Shown here: in pieces, positions 45,683-52,998 of the stretch
Position numbering within the stretch: the first letter of the stretch is position 1
Layout of the letters: the number at the start of each line of letters is the position of its first letter
From: an uncultured Caproiciproducens sp.
GTDB taxonomy: Bacteria > Bacillota > Clostridia > Oscillospirales > Acutalibacteraceae
Length of the DNA stretch: 64,000 nucleotides
Reading direction: 5' to 3'
NCBI RefSeq assembly: GCF_963664915.1
Contig: NZ_OY761810.1
Coordinates: 2,680,661-2,744,660 of the forward strand
Program-made: the position numbers and the translations under genes
The notes under the pieces: generated by a model
The model's database searches: none
The model's input: only the letters and a program-made list of their open reading frames with translations
Told to the model about the DNA's origin: nothing

Positions 45683-46645
45683 TTATTTTGCTTTATACAT
45701 CCATGGAATCGTGCGCCACACTGCAATGCGGCGTTTTAGCGCCTTGTTGGTTTGCCTGCCTGTGGCCAATAACTTGTCATATCCTGCGACGTGAAGATAG
45801 CCCCGAACCGAATTATAACCCGTGCCCTCTCTCAGTATGATATCCACCCCATTCATGACCGTTAGCGGCAGCTTTTCATGCTCAAATATCTGAGTCAGTT
45901 CGGTGTCATCGCGATGGGTCGTTTTAATAATGTCGAAAATGCGGAGCATTGCATCGGTGTGTTGAAAAATATTTTTACCAATCGGTTTTTGCTTACCGCG
46001 CTTTAATTCATAGACAGTATCCCGTTTGATAATTGCAGGCGACTGTGCTATTGTATCGGCTGACAGCAGACAGCGAAAAACAAATTCCTCCGCATAGCCG
46101 TGGCTGCACGAGTCAAAAAAGTAAATCTGCCTGTCCAGCAGAAATCTGCGTCTGAGCATAATTGCAGAAATATCAATATGGATGGTATTTTTTAAGATAT
46201 TTTTAAGATACTGCGTGCCGCTGTCCCGACAAATGGATTTGCTGATCAGCCGTCGTTCCGCAGCATGGGATTCATCTTCACTGGTGCTGCCAAATACAAA
46301 ATCCGCCGAAGTTCGTACAGCCGTTTCAAGGTATCCGTTGATAAAGTCACGATACAGTCTTCGGGCAAATATGAATGTAATGTAATCTCCGCCGGATTTT
46401 TGAAGACCTGTGTTTAAAGCAGCGGCGACCGTACCGTCCCCGTTCTGAATCACAAAGCCACGAAGCTTCAATTCTTTGATAAGCTGAACCGCTTCCAAAA
46501 CCGTTTTGTCCGCCGAACCCATATCCACCACGATGAATTCAGCCTCAAGGCCGGCAGTCTGCGCAGCAACAGAACGTAAAACTCCCGAAATTTCCTGTTC
46601 AACATTTCTTACCGGAACAATAATAGAAAGCTTTGTAATCTGCAT
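45683..46645 (-). CDS. Family 2 glycosyltransferase
   Basis: GT-A fold sugar transferase of unknown acceptor. The 320-residue product starts KLSIIVPVRNVEQEISGVL, followed by FIVVDMGSADKTVLEA, the nucleotide-sugar binding strand, and a later Arg/Asp-containing IFARRLYRDF region where the usual D-x-D would lie (GGDYITFIFARR), so the canonical acidic pair is not obvious. No membrane segment. ATG at 46645 follows AAAGGAGGTTCGG. Alone with its own terminator. Confidence 0.75.
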   Translation of the reverse strand: MQITKLSIIVPVRNVEQEISGVLRSVAAQTAGLEAEFIVVDMGSADKTVLEAVQLIKELKLRGFVIQNGDGTVAAALNTGLQKSGGDYITFIFARRLYRDFINGYLETAVRTSADFVFGSTSEDESHAAERRLISKSICRDSGTQYLKNILKNTIHIDISAIMLRRRFLLDRQIYFFDSCSHGYAEEFVFRCLLSADTIAQSPAIIKRDTVYELKRGKQKPIGKNIFQHTDAMLRIFDIIKTTHRDDTELTQIFEHEKLPLTVMNGVDIILREGTGYNSVRGYLHVAGYDKLLATGRQTNKALKRRIAVWRTIPWMYKAK

Positions 46646-46737
46646 TACCGAACCTCCTTTACTGAATCTATTATTATAAGTATATCATATTGTGGTAAAT
46701 TGAAAATATGAAAACTGACAGTTATCCATTTATATTG

Positions 46738-47349
46738 TTAATTACTTTCAGTCATATTCGCTTGTTCATCAGCTTTTTTTATCGGATGCTCCTTGAAATA
46801 ACGTTCCGCGGCGTAAAGCTTGCTGTCATCGACAAAATGCGTCAGCCTCTGAACGATTTGCTCCGGCGGCTGTTTCATCCCGCAGCGCGCCCACTGGATA
46901 ACCATTCCGACAAGCCCATAAGAATAAAACTCCGCTATAAATGCTCTGTCTTCTTCATCAAGGCGATTGCCCTGAGAAATAATTCCCAGCATTTCACCAA
47001 TCAAATCCTTTGTGACATTGAAAAAATAATCCTGAAATGCATTTTGTCCTGTAACACAAAGAGCATTACTATAAAAATACTGTTCTTTTTTCATCGTATT
47101 CAGTACGTCGAGAGCAACACTGCTCCACTCTTCAAAAGTTCTGTTTTGTGTAACGGCGGAAACAACCTCATTGTAGTAGATCCAGTCCACCAGGTCATAC
47201 TTATCCTTAAAATGATAATAAAATGTCTGACGATTAATCCCGCAGTGTTCCACAATATCGGCGACAGATATTTTTTGTAGCGGTCTTTTCTTCATTAAAT
47301 CTTTTATAGAAGCTGCAATTGCTTTTTTTGTAATTAGTGAATCAGACAT
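46738..47349 (-). CDS. TetR/AcrR family transcriptional regulator
   Basis: Ligand-responsive repressor with N-terminal helix-turn-helix (about 1-60; ISVADIVEHCGINRQTFYYHFKDKYDLVDWIY is diagnostic) and a variable C-terminal ligand domain (about 65-180) like that of DhaS-type regulators. 203 residues. ATG at 47349 follows GGGAGAATAATA; the longer ORF is rejected. Genes it controls are not evident: no divergent gene other than tRNA-Ala lies upstream. Self-regulation through the palindrome at 47389 is possible. Confidence 0.87.
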   Translation of the reverse strand: MSDSLITKKAIAASIKDLMKKRPLQKISVADIVEHCGINRQTFYYHFKDKYDLVDWIYYNEVVSAVTQNRTFEEWSSVALDVLNTMKKEQYFYSNALCVTGQNAFQDYFFNVTKDLIGEMLGIISQGNRLDEEDRAFIAEFYSYGLVGMVIQWARCGMKQPPEQIVQRLTHFVDDSKLYAAERYFKEHPIKKADEQANMTESN

Positions 47350-47388
47350 TATTATTCTCCCAAAATCAAGGCGATAAATATGTAAACG

Positions 47389-47403
47389 GTTAACACTGTG
47401 AAC
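47389..47403. promoter_or_regulatory. Near-perfect palindrome upstream of tetR, possible operator
   Basis: GTTAACACTGTGAAC (odd palindrome with one mismatched pair), 40 bp upstream of the regulator start codon. Size and location fit a TetR autoregulatory operator, but this is inference. Confidence 0.3.
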
Positions 47404-47485
47404 GAATAAATATGTTTCTATTTTATCAGTATCGCGATGTTTTTTCAATATGCTTATAACGGATCAGATTTTTTTACTTTACTAC

Positions 47486-47514
47486 TTGAAATATCCCTAA
47501 AAGTATGATATTAT
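47486..47514 (+). promoter_or_regulatory. Promoter of tRNA-Ala
   Basis: TTGAAA, 17-bp spacer, TATTAT, 27 bp before the mature tRNA 5' end. Confidence 0.75.
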
Positions 47515-47541
47515 TACAAAGCTGTTTAAAAACTATCTTAT

Positions 47542-47617
47542 GGGGCATTAGCTCAGCTGGGAGAGCGCCACACTGGCAGTGTGGAGGTCAGCGGTTCGAT
47601 CCCGCTATGCTCCACCA
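47542..47617 (+). tRNA. tRNA-Ala (anticodon GGC), CCA encoded
   Basis: GGGGCAT/ATGCTCC acceptor stem, D-arm GCTC-AGCTGGGA-GAGC, anticodon stem CCACA/TGTGG with loop CTGGCAG (anticodon GGC), T-arm AGCGG-TTCGATC-CCGCT, and encoded ACCA. It borders the accessory region; no downstream copy of its 3' end was found within the window. Confidence 0.97.
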
Positions 47618-47623
47618 TATACG

Positions 47624-47657
47624 AAACCCGCATGGCTCTAGGGCTTGCGGGTTTTTT
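47624..47657 (+). terminator. Terminator of tRNA-Ala
   Basis: AAACCCGCA...TTGCGGGTTT stem followed by TTTT. Confidence 0.9.
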
Positions 47658-47772
47658 GCTGCCTTGAAATAAGTTGTGAAAAATGGGCGTTTGGTTATTG
47701 TTTGGTCATTATCCAAATTAGAATTATAAAGAATTAGCCTACCGAAATAAATCGTCAGCCTACCATTATGTA

Positions 47773-47901
47773 TTATTGATCCCCATGTGGAAGCCTATCC
47801 TCAATTTCTCGCAGCAAACAATAAATTTCCGCCTGATTAACCACAATCGCGTTTAGATTCCTGTTCATAAATTCGAGTTGCTGTAAAATTTCTTCATTCA
47901 T
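47773..47901 (-). CDS. Small hypothetical protein (42 aa), coiled-coil like
   Basis: Not recognised. The 42-residue ORF begins MNEEILQQLEFMNRNLNAIV and ends RLPHGDQ, acidic and likely helical. Its ATG has AAGAAGG about 8 bases upstream; an in-frame ATG seven codons earlier (47922) with AAAGG upstream could also serve. Such short helical ORFs are common in mobile elements. It lies between tRNA-Ala and the Abi gene and has AT-rich flanks. Confidence 0.5.
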   Translation of the reverse strand: MNEEILQQLEFMNRNLNAIVVNQAEIYCLLREIEDRLPHGDQ

Positions 47902-48039
47902 TTTGATTACCTTCTTAATCATATTTGCCTTTCAGCATAATATAATTTTAGCAAATATAAAACAATATATATGGTAATGTTTGGTTATTTCACTATGGAT
48001 CCGCGCACGTTTTAAACGATGGCGATATAAATAAAAAAA

Positions 48040-48064
48040 GCCCGTCGGTTAACTTCCGGCGGAC
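48040..48064 (-). terminator. Terminator overlapping the end of the ribbon-helix-helix ORF
   Basis: GTCCGCCGG-AAGTTAA-CCGACGGGC (one mismatch) followed by TTTTTTT on the minus strand; the stop codon lies in the loop. Confidence 0.8.
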
Positions 48065-48138
48065 ATATCTTTTACTATCAGCTCATTAATATAGGCGTTT
48101 AGGCTCATGCCAAGTGAATCAGCGCGATGCTGTGGCAT
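48049..48138 (-). pseudogene. Remnant of a ribbon-helix-helix (Arc/CopG-like) gene
   Basis: The last 29 codons, reading RADSLGMSLNAYINELIV and a short tail, match the second half of Arc-type ribbon-helix-helix DNA-binding proteins (helix A end, G-M-S-x-N-x-Y-I turn and helix B), common as antitoxins or plasmid regulators. The N-terminal beta-strand and first helix that a functional protein needs are missing: upstream in-frame codons are AT-rich and without similarity. It still has an intact strong terminator. Possibly the 3' end left by a deletion. Confidence 0.5.
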
Positions 48139-48232
48139 GAGTCGTATACACGCTGTGTATGAAAAATATTTTATATAGTAAAAAACGCAATATATCGCAA
48201 CATATCGGTATTTTTATTTATAAATTAGAATT

Positions 48233-48283
48233 AACACCATATATATTGTGTTATATTTCTATACATGAAAATTATATGGTGTT
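48233..48283. repeat. 11-bp inverted repeat upstream of the Abi promoter
   Basis: AACACCATATA and TATATGGTGTT, perfect, separated by 29 bp; the right arm overlaps the -35 box of the Abi promoter. To the left, TATATCGCAACATATCG has a short tandem repetition. Candidate operator for a repressor. Confidence 0.5.
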
Positions 48284-48310
48284 GCATAATTTGTTATCCT
48301 TTAGTATAGT
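48282..48310 (+). promoter_or_regulatory. Promoter of the Abi locus (leader RNA plus HEPN gene)
   Basis: TTGCAT, 17-bp spacer, TATAGT. Predicted start near 48317, giving a leader of about 97 nt before the ATG of the Abi gene. Confidence 0.65.
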
Positions 48311-48316
48311 ATAGAT

Positions 48317-48413
48317 AAGAGAGCTGCCCGAGGCGTTATTAACGTTCATTCGGGGGCCAAGGGTCGTGCGATATCTTCGCTCGGCCCTTCATCTTTACAT
48401 GGGTGGTTTTTTA
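48317..48413 (+). ncRNA. Candidate structured leader RNA of the Abi_2/AbiF-like gene
   Basis: Two strong hairpins lie between promoter and coding sequence. The first is CCCGA (48327) with TCGGG, enclosing CGTTATTAACG. The second is AAGGGTCG (48359) with CGGCCCTT, an extra GCGA/TCGC stem and a TATCT loop. The GGGGGCC between them could pair alternatively with GGCCC of the second. A T6 run (48407) lies just before the start codon. AbiF-type HEPN toxins are known to be paired with a conserved upstream non-coding RNA acting as antitoxin; identification here is by position and structure only. Confidence 0.5.
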
Positions 48414-49313
48414 ATGGATTTGAAAAGGCCCGAGTTATTTAACGAACAAGTAAGGATACTAAAAGAAATACATAAAATGGAGATTAGCGATCCATCTGAA
48501 TCTATAAAATTTTTAACGTATTCTAATTACTATAGATTTACCGGATATGCTATTTCATTCAGAGAAGATGCAACAGGAAAAACATATTGCCCTGGAACAA
48601 GGTTTGACAAAGTAAAGTCCATATATCAGTTTGATGAAGAACTAAGAAGTTTTCTCCATATATATCTGGAAAAAGTTGAAATATTCGCTCGTACGCAAAT
48701 ATCGTATTGGTTTTCCATAAGTCGAAACCAACACCCGCCATATGATGCACATTACGATGAAAAACAATTTTATAACAGAAAACAAATACAAGATATCCAT
48801 GAACGTTTAAAAAAAGAAGAAAGCCGTAATTCAGATATTCTCTTTGTTCAGCACCACAAACATAAATATGGCGACAAAATGCCTTTGTGGGTTATGGTAG
48901 ACCTATTATCATTTTCAAATTTAGCGATGCTATACAACTGTATGTACTCTACTGAAAAAACATTGATTGCATCGGGAATGGACACAGTTGAAAATGTACT
49001 CAAAAATCATCTTCTATGTTTAAGCAAATTAAGAAATAAATGTGCCCATTATTCCAGACTTTACGGGGCTGACGTATCATATAACCCTCCTGCTATATTA
49101 CCCTCTCCCTTTCTTAAAAGCAACCCTTCCGTGAAAAATAATACCTTGTTTGCTTACCTACTTATATTAGTTAAAAGGCAGCCGACAACCGAAGATAAAA
49201 ATTCGTTGTCGGCTGGATTGATCGATCTAATAAAAAAATATTTATGCTATATTTCATTTGACCAAATCGGGTTTCCCAGTGACTACGAAATAATATTAAA
49301 TACATTCAGATAA
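48414..49313 (+). CDS. Abi_2 (AbiD/AbiF-like) abortive-infection HEPN protein
   Basis: Phage-defence toxin candidate, predicted RNase. The 299-residue product has the Abi_2 layout: an N-terminal helical part (YSNYYRFTGYAISFRE), a QFDEELRSFLHIYLEKVEIFARTQ segment, and the HEPN R-x4-H motif RNKCAH (Arg207-His212) followed by YSRLYG. At the first helix the equivalent position is R93-x4-Tyr rather than His. Start ATG 48414 with GGTGG upstream is chosen; a GTG at 48366 falls inside the second leader hairpin. Encoded in the accessory region between tRNA-Ala and an IS3 element. Confidence 0.88.
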   Translation: MDLKRPELFNEQVRILKEIHKMEISDPSESIKFLTYSNYYRFTGYAISFREDATGKTYCPGTRFDKVKSIYQFDEELRSFLHIYLEKVEIFARTQISYWFSISRNQHPPYDAHYDEKQFYNRKQIQDIHERLKKEESRNSDILFVQHHKHKYGDKMPLWVMVDLLSFSNLAMLYNCMYSTEKTLIASGMDTVENVLKNHLLCLSKLRNKCAHYSRLYGADVSYNPPAILPSPFLKSNPSVKNNTLFAYLLILVKRQPTTEDKNSLSAGLIDLIKKYLCYISFDQIGFPSDYEIILNTFR

Positions 49314-49322
49314 CAAAAATTT

Positions 49323-49328
49323 CCCCCG
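49323..49328 (+). other. Left arm of a terminator split by the IS3 insertion
   Basis: CCCCCG just after the Abi stop codon. The matching CGGGGG followed by TTCTT lies at 50629, on the other side of the IS. Without the IS the two would form a hairpin with an 11-nt loop. Confidence 0.45.
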
Positions 49329-49394
49329 TCAGCCTGGACTGAACCAGAGTTAACGGACAAAGAATAAAAAGCCCTACCGCAGGATATTGAAAGA

Positions 49395-50252
49395 TTACGC
49401 AGCCTGACGCCGTTTTTCGAGCGGTGTCAGGCACGTTTCCGTTTGTATGCGCTCATTGTTGTAGAAATCTATGTATTCGGCGATGAGTTGTCTGGCCTCA
49501 TCAAATGATTTCAGTTGATGTCTGTAAATGCACTCGGTTTTGAGAATAGAGAAGAAATTTTCAGCGAGTGCATTGTCATAGCAATTACCACGTCTTGACA
49601 TTGACGGAGTAATGCCGTACTCTTTGGTTAGGTTAAAATATGCTTGTGATGTGTATTGAAACCCTTGGTCGCTGTGGAGGTGCAACTCCCCGGCGACCGT
49701 TTCTTTTTCCATAGCAAGCTTGATTGTATTCAAAACAAGATTTACCGTCTGTTCGGTTCCTGTCTTGTAAGCGACAATGCTGTTGTCAAAGAGATCGCGG
49801 ATCATAGACAGATACAGAACGCCTTGGGTTGTGTGTATATATGAAATGTTCGTTACCCACTTGGCGTTTGGTCTGTCAGCAACAAAGTTGCGATTCAACA
49901 GATTTCCATATTTGTGAAGCTGCTGCCCCATTTGCTTGTACTTCTTACGACGGCGTATTTCAGAGAGCAAGCCATATTTATTCATGATGCGGAGTATCGT
50001 TTTAGGGTTCAAGTGCAAAGATTTCTTACGCTCCAGCCAAATTTGAACTCGTCGGTAACCATACGTTTTACCACAGCTTTTCTGACACTCGGCTATGAAT
50101 CCGGCCGGTTCTGTATTGCGTGGCAGCGATCCACGGCGCTTTACATAGTCGTAGTAGCCGCTTCGCGAAACTCCGAAGAATTTGCACATGATTTGAATCG
50201 GATATTTCTCTCTGCGGCAATAGATTACTTCATATTTTGTGACAGCTTTCAC
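49395..50252 (-). CDS. IS3-family transposase OrfB (DDE) with catalytic Asp changed to Asn
   Basis: Integrase-core DDE transposase subunit, normally joined to OrfA by -1 frameshifting. The 285-residue product has an HTH_21-like region (about 40-105), then the rve catalytic domain. The second Asp (HSDQG, D195) and the Glu (NALAENF, E231; spacing D-35-E) are present, but the first acidic residue, normally W-x-T-D-I-x-Y, is Asn135 (WVTNISYI; codon AAC at 49848-49850). One G-to-A change explains it. The enzyme is therefore expected to be inactive. GTG start overlapping orfA by 4 bp. Confidence 0.9.
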   Translation of the reverse strand: MKAVTKYEVIYCRREKYPIQIMCKFFGVSRSGYYDYVKRRGSLPRNTEPAGFIAECQKSCGKTYGYRRVQIWLERKKSLHLNPKTILRIMNKYGLLSEIRRRKKYKQMGQQLHKYGNLLNRNFVADRPNAKWVTNISYIHTTQGVLYLSMIRDLFDNSIVAYKTGTEQTVNLVLNTIKLAMEKETVAGELHLHSDQGFQYTSQAYFNLTKEYGITPSMSRRGNCYDNALAENFFSILKTECIYRHQLKSFDEARQLIAEYIDFYNNERIQTETCLTPLEKRRQAA

Positions 50253-50558
50253 TTCCTTTCAGCGGCGTGAAGAAAATCCCGCAGCAACTCATTTTCCATC
50301 TTTAACCGCTTGTTCTCATATTTGTATTCTTGTAATGTGATGGCTGGCTTACGCCCTCGTCCCTTTGGCGGAAGTCCTGCTTCCTCACGGGCTGTTGCTT
50401 TGTTGTGTCGGTTAATCCAGGCTTTTATCTGAATTTTCTTTAATCCTAATTCATCCGCAATTTCACGTCGCGTTTTTCCTGCTACCCTCATTGCCAGAAT
50501 TTTTGGTTCAAGCACTTTTATATTTGTCTAACTTCTTTTCATAAAAATTGCCTCCCAT
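50249..50558 (-). pseudogene. IS3 OrfA (helix-turn-helix), apparently frameshifted near its N-terminus
   Basis: The open part (50249-50515, GTG start, 88 codons) has the helix-turn-helix GKTRREIADELGLKK and a coiled-coil end YKYENKRLKMENELL. Upstream an ATG at 50558 opens MGGNFYEKKLDKYK, then at the AAAA run (50516-50519) the frame shifts and stops; removing one A would continue into VLEPKILAMR. So either the ancestral orfA has a +1 frameshift, or translation now begins at the GTG. The ATG lies inside a strong hairpin. Confidence 0.6.
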
Positions 50559-50588
50559 CGTAGTTTAATTATCCTACAATGAGAGGCT
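50551..50588. other. Hairpin at the IS3 right end, over the orfA start
   Basis: GCCTCCCATCGTAG and CCTACAATGAGAGGC pair with two mismatches; GGC-TTTTT follows on the plus strand and AATTTTTA on the minus. It can act as a terminator in both directions and hides the orfA ATG. Such structures protect IS elements from read-through expression in other families. Confidence 0.6.
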
Positions 50589-50723
50589 TTTTGGCAATGT
50601 CCGTTTTTTCTGGTTCAGTTCAGCTTAGCCGGGGGTTCTTCATATGCGGGCAAAGCCCTATGTTACTGGCGGCGCCTTAAGGCGCTGGTACGGTCTGCCA
50701 TTTGCAAAAGTTTGTTACTTGCT

Positions 50724-50762
50724 AACACTTCTCCCCCCGCCGTTGGCGAGGGGAGAAGTGTT
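50724..50762. terminator. Long hairpin between the IS and the oxidoreductase gene
   Basis: AACACTTCTCCCC pairs perfectly with GGGGAGAAGTGTT (13 bp), with an inner CGCC-GTT-GGCG. ATAATTTAT follows on the plus strand. No T-run on the minus side; could close the oxidoreductase transcript on structure alone. A second palindrome, GGCGCCTTAAGGCGC, lies at about 50670. Confidence 0.55.
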
Positions 50763-50801
50763 ATAATTTATGTAGTTGATAGTATCACAGATAAATTTGT
50801 G

Positions 50802-52817
50802 CTATATAATTGCCATTGCTGCCAAATAGCCGCCGTGTACTGCGTCACCGACTTTGCCGGCTTTGCTGCAGTCACCAACCACCTGAACCGGGGTGGCACC
50901 AGCCATTTCCTTGACGTTTTCGACAATGTCGGTGTTGGCTTTCATGCCCATTGAGAAAATGCAGGTATCCGCAGGAACGAGTAATGTCTTCCCACTCTGT
51001 TCAACTACCACGCCCTCGTCGGTAAATTCGAGACATTTGGTGTTCAACATCTGCTTCATATTGCGCTTATCCATTTCATCCAGCAGTGCATTGCGGTAAT
51101 AACCAAAGGTTTCAAATGCCATCATTTTTTGCATTTCGATGACGGTCACATTATGACCATGTGCGGCAAGATGTAAGCCAACTTCACAGCCGACCAGTCC
51201 GCCGCCTGCAATGACCACTTTTTTGCCGATCTTGTCCATACAGTGATAAGCATAGAGCGCGTTAATTGCACCGTCAATCCCCTTAATCGGCGGAACGACC
51301 GGATGGGAACCAACCGCCACAATAATTGTGTCCGGTTTCAGTTCAACAATCAGTTCTTTCGAAGCCGGGGTGTTTAGGCGGATGTCCGCGCCGCTTTCCT
51401 TAGCCTCCCGGATTAACAAGTTTTTGAAGTTTCGAAGGTCAACCTTGTCTTCGTCACAGTCAGTGAAGTTGATGATGCCCCCGAGGACATCGGATTTTTC
51501 AATCAGGGTAACTTTGTGTCCTCGCTCGACCGTCGAAATAGTTGCCTGCAGGCCGCCGACACCCCCGCCGATGATTAAAACATTTCTGGATCCTTTCGGA
51601 ACCGGTGCGCGGTCTGCATACCATCCAAATCCGGAGTTTGGGTTGATTGTGCAGCGTCCCATGGAAGCCGGGTTGTAAATGCGGTCGACTTCTTCCTTCG
51701 GAAGGCCTTTTTCCCACAACGGAACATCCGTTTTGTGCTCGCAGAAGCCGGGATAACATTGGAAGCAGCGAATACACTTGCGGATATGATCCTCTTGGCC
51801 GTTGAATGCCTTGTTGGGGAAGGATGGGTCTGCAAAGCCTTCACGTCCGAGCTCGACAAAGTCTGCCTTACCGGTGCGGATGATGTCATCTGCCTGCTGT
51901 GGGTCACTGATGCCGCCGATAACCGCAACTTTCGATTTTTTAACAGCCGCTTTGACCTTTGCCGAGAATTCCACATTAACTCCATGGACGTCGAAGAAAT
52001 CCGAGAAGGTTTGGGTCTGGTTTCCAGCCCATTTCAGGCCGTTGGAAATATGTATGATATCTGCCATGCCATCGATTTTTTTGCAGAATTCCACAGTATC
52101 ATTGATGGTCATTCCCCCCGGCACGCCATCTTCCGCTGAAAAACGCAGTTCGAGGACCATGTCTTCGCCGATGCCTTCACGCACAGCCTTTAACAGCATC
52201 TTTGGAAAACGCGCGCGGTTTTCCATGCTGCCACCGAATTCGTCTGTGCGATGGTTCGTCCACGGGGAGATGAACTGCTGCATGTTGAAGCCGTGGCCTC
52301 CATGTACCAGAACGCCATCGAATCCGCAGGCTTTCGCAAATTTGGAAATTATGCGGAAGTCGTCACAGATCTTTTCCATCATTTCTTTGTTCAGCGCTTT
52401 GACTTCTACGCCGTCTTCTCGGGTGTACGCGTCCGGCCCCCAAGGAGAATAAGGTGGTTTGACATCCGCCTGAGAACCTTCGTGACAGAACTCCAGATAA
52501 GCGAGTGCACCATGCTTTTTGATGCGGTCGGCATACTCTTTTAATTTTTTAAAATCTTCTCCTTCATAGTGTTTTAAGTCAATGGTGCGCTCCATGAAGA
52601 GGGTGGTACCTTCTTCGTTATTAACGGAAAGTTCACCGGTAGAAACGGCCGCGAATCCACCGATCGCACGGTTTTCCACCATGCGGTAAACGTTTTCTGC
52701 AATATCCGGCAGAAAAAAGACCGCATGTGCGAACAGGGTTGGTGCTGCAATCAGGCGGTTTTTGTAATACTTGCCACGGATAGTCATCGGGCTTCTTAAA
52801 AATTCATATTTTTCCAT
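50802..52817 (-). CDS. FAD/FMN-dependent NADH:flavin oxidoreductase (2,4-dienoyl-CoA reductase / BaiH-like)
   Basis: Old-yellow-enzyme barrel joined to an FAD/NAD(P) module, reducing C=C bonds of enoyl or dienone compounds. The 671-residue product has an N-terminal FMN TIM-barrel (1-345; HGGHGFNMQQFISPWTN, NRARF), a [4Fe-4S] site CIRCFQC-x4-C (near 345-356), GxGxxG dinucleotide motifs LIIGGGVGG and VVIAGGGLVGCEVG. Fused as in FadH/BaiH/TMADH. Substrate unknown. A PucR-like regulator is divergent to it. Start ATG 52817 with AAGGAG upstream. Confidence 0.88.
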   Translation of the reverse strand: MEKYEFLRSPMTIRGKYYKNRLIAAPTLFAHAVFFLPDIAENVYRMVENRAIGGFAAVSTGELSVNNEEGTTLFMERTIDLKHYEGEDFKKLKEYADRIKKHGALAYLEFCHEGSQADVKPPYSPWGPDAYTREDGVEVKALNKEMMEKICDDFRIISKFAKACGFDGVLVHGGHGFNMQQFISPWTNHRTDEFGGSMENRARFPKMLLKAVREGIGEDMVLELRFSAEDGVPGGMTINDTVEFCKKIDGMADIIHISNGLKWAGNQTQTFSDFFDVHGVNVEFSAKVKAAVKKSKVAVIGGISDPQQADDIIRTGKADFVELGREGFADPSFPNKAFNGQEDHIRKCIRCFQCYPGFCEHKTDVPLWEKGLPKEEVDRIYNPASMGRCTINPNSGFGWYADRAPVPKGSRNVLIIGGGVGGLQATISTVERGHKVTLIEKSDVLGGIINFTDCDEDKVDLRNFKNLLIREAKESGADIRLNTPASKELIVELKPDTIIVAVGSHPVVPPIKGIDGAINALYAYHCMDKIGKKVVIAGGGLVGCEVGLHLAAHGHNVTVIEMQKMMAFETFGYYRNALLDEMDKRNMKQMLNTKCLEFTDEGVVVEQSGKTLLVPADTCIFSMGMKANTDIVENVKEMAGATPVQVVGDCSKAGKVGDAVHGGYLAAMAII

Positions 52818-52849
52818 ATAAATTGCTCCTTTTCCTATAGATGCTGAAT

Positions 52850-52878
52850 TTGTGCTTTTTCCTAAAAAATGCTATAAT
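52850..52878 (+). promoter_or_regulatory. Promoter of the PucR-like regulator
   Basis: TTGTGC, 17-bp spacer, TATAAT in the divergent region between oxidoreductase and regulator; about 115 nt upstream of the chosen start. Confidence 0.65.
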
Positions 52879-52998
52879 CTTTTAAATTATCTGTATTATA
52901 CTGCCTTAATAAAAAATATTCATCCGTTATATAGCGGGAATTCAAAGACTATGAAACGGATTGTTTCCTATATTAGTAGGAAGAAAGGGAAACTCTTT

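Larger units (their letters stand above)
49335..50622 (-). mobile_element. IS3-family insertion sequence (IS150-like), probably defective
   Basis: About 1288 bp bounded by imperfect terminal inverted repeats: left TGGACTGAACCAGAGTTAAC..., right (complement) TGAACTGAACCAGAAAAAAC..., 21 of 25 matching, ends TG...CA. It carries orfA and orfB in the minus direction. Adjacent 3-bp flanks are GCC and GCT, so no exact target duplication is seen. Both genes carry probable inactivating changes (see orfA and orfB). Confidence 0.88.

Noticed and set aside
48366-48413. GTG start extending the Abi protein by 16 residues
   Set aside because: The GTG lies in the leader hairpin and lacks a ribosome site; ATG 48414 has one.
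47542-50800. Attachment-site duplication of the tRNA-Ala 3' end
   Set aside because: The 3' end sequence was looked for downstream and not found in the window.
51802-52452. 216-codon plus-strand ORF opposite the oxidoreductase
   Set aside because: Antisense shadow, low-quality composition, no ribosome site.
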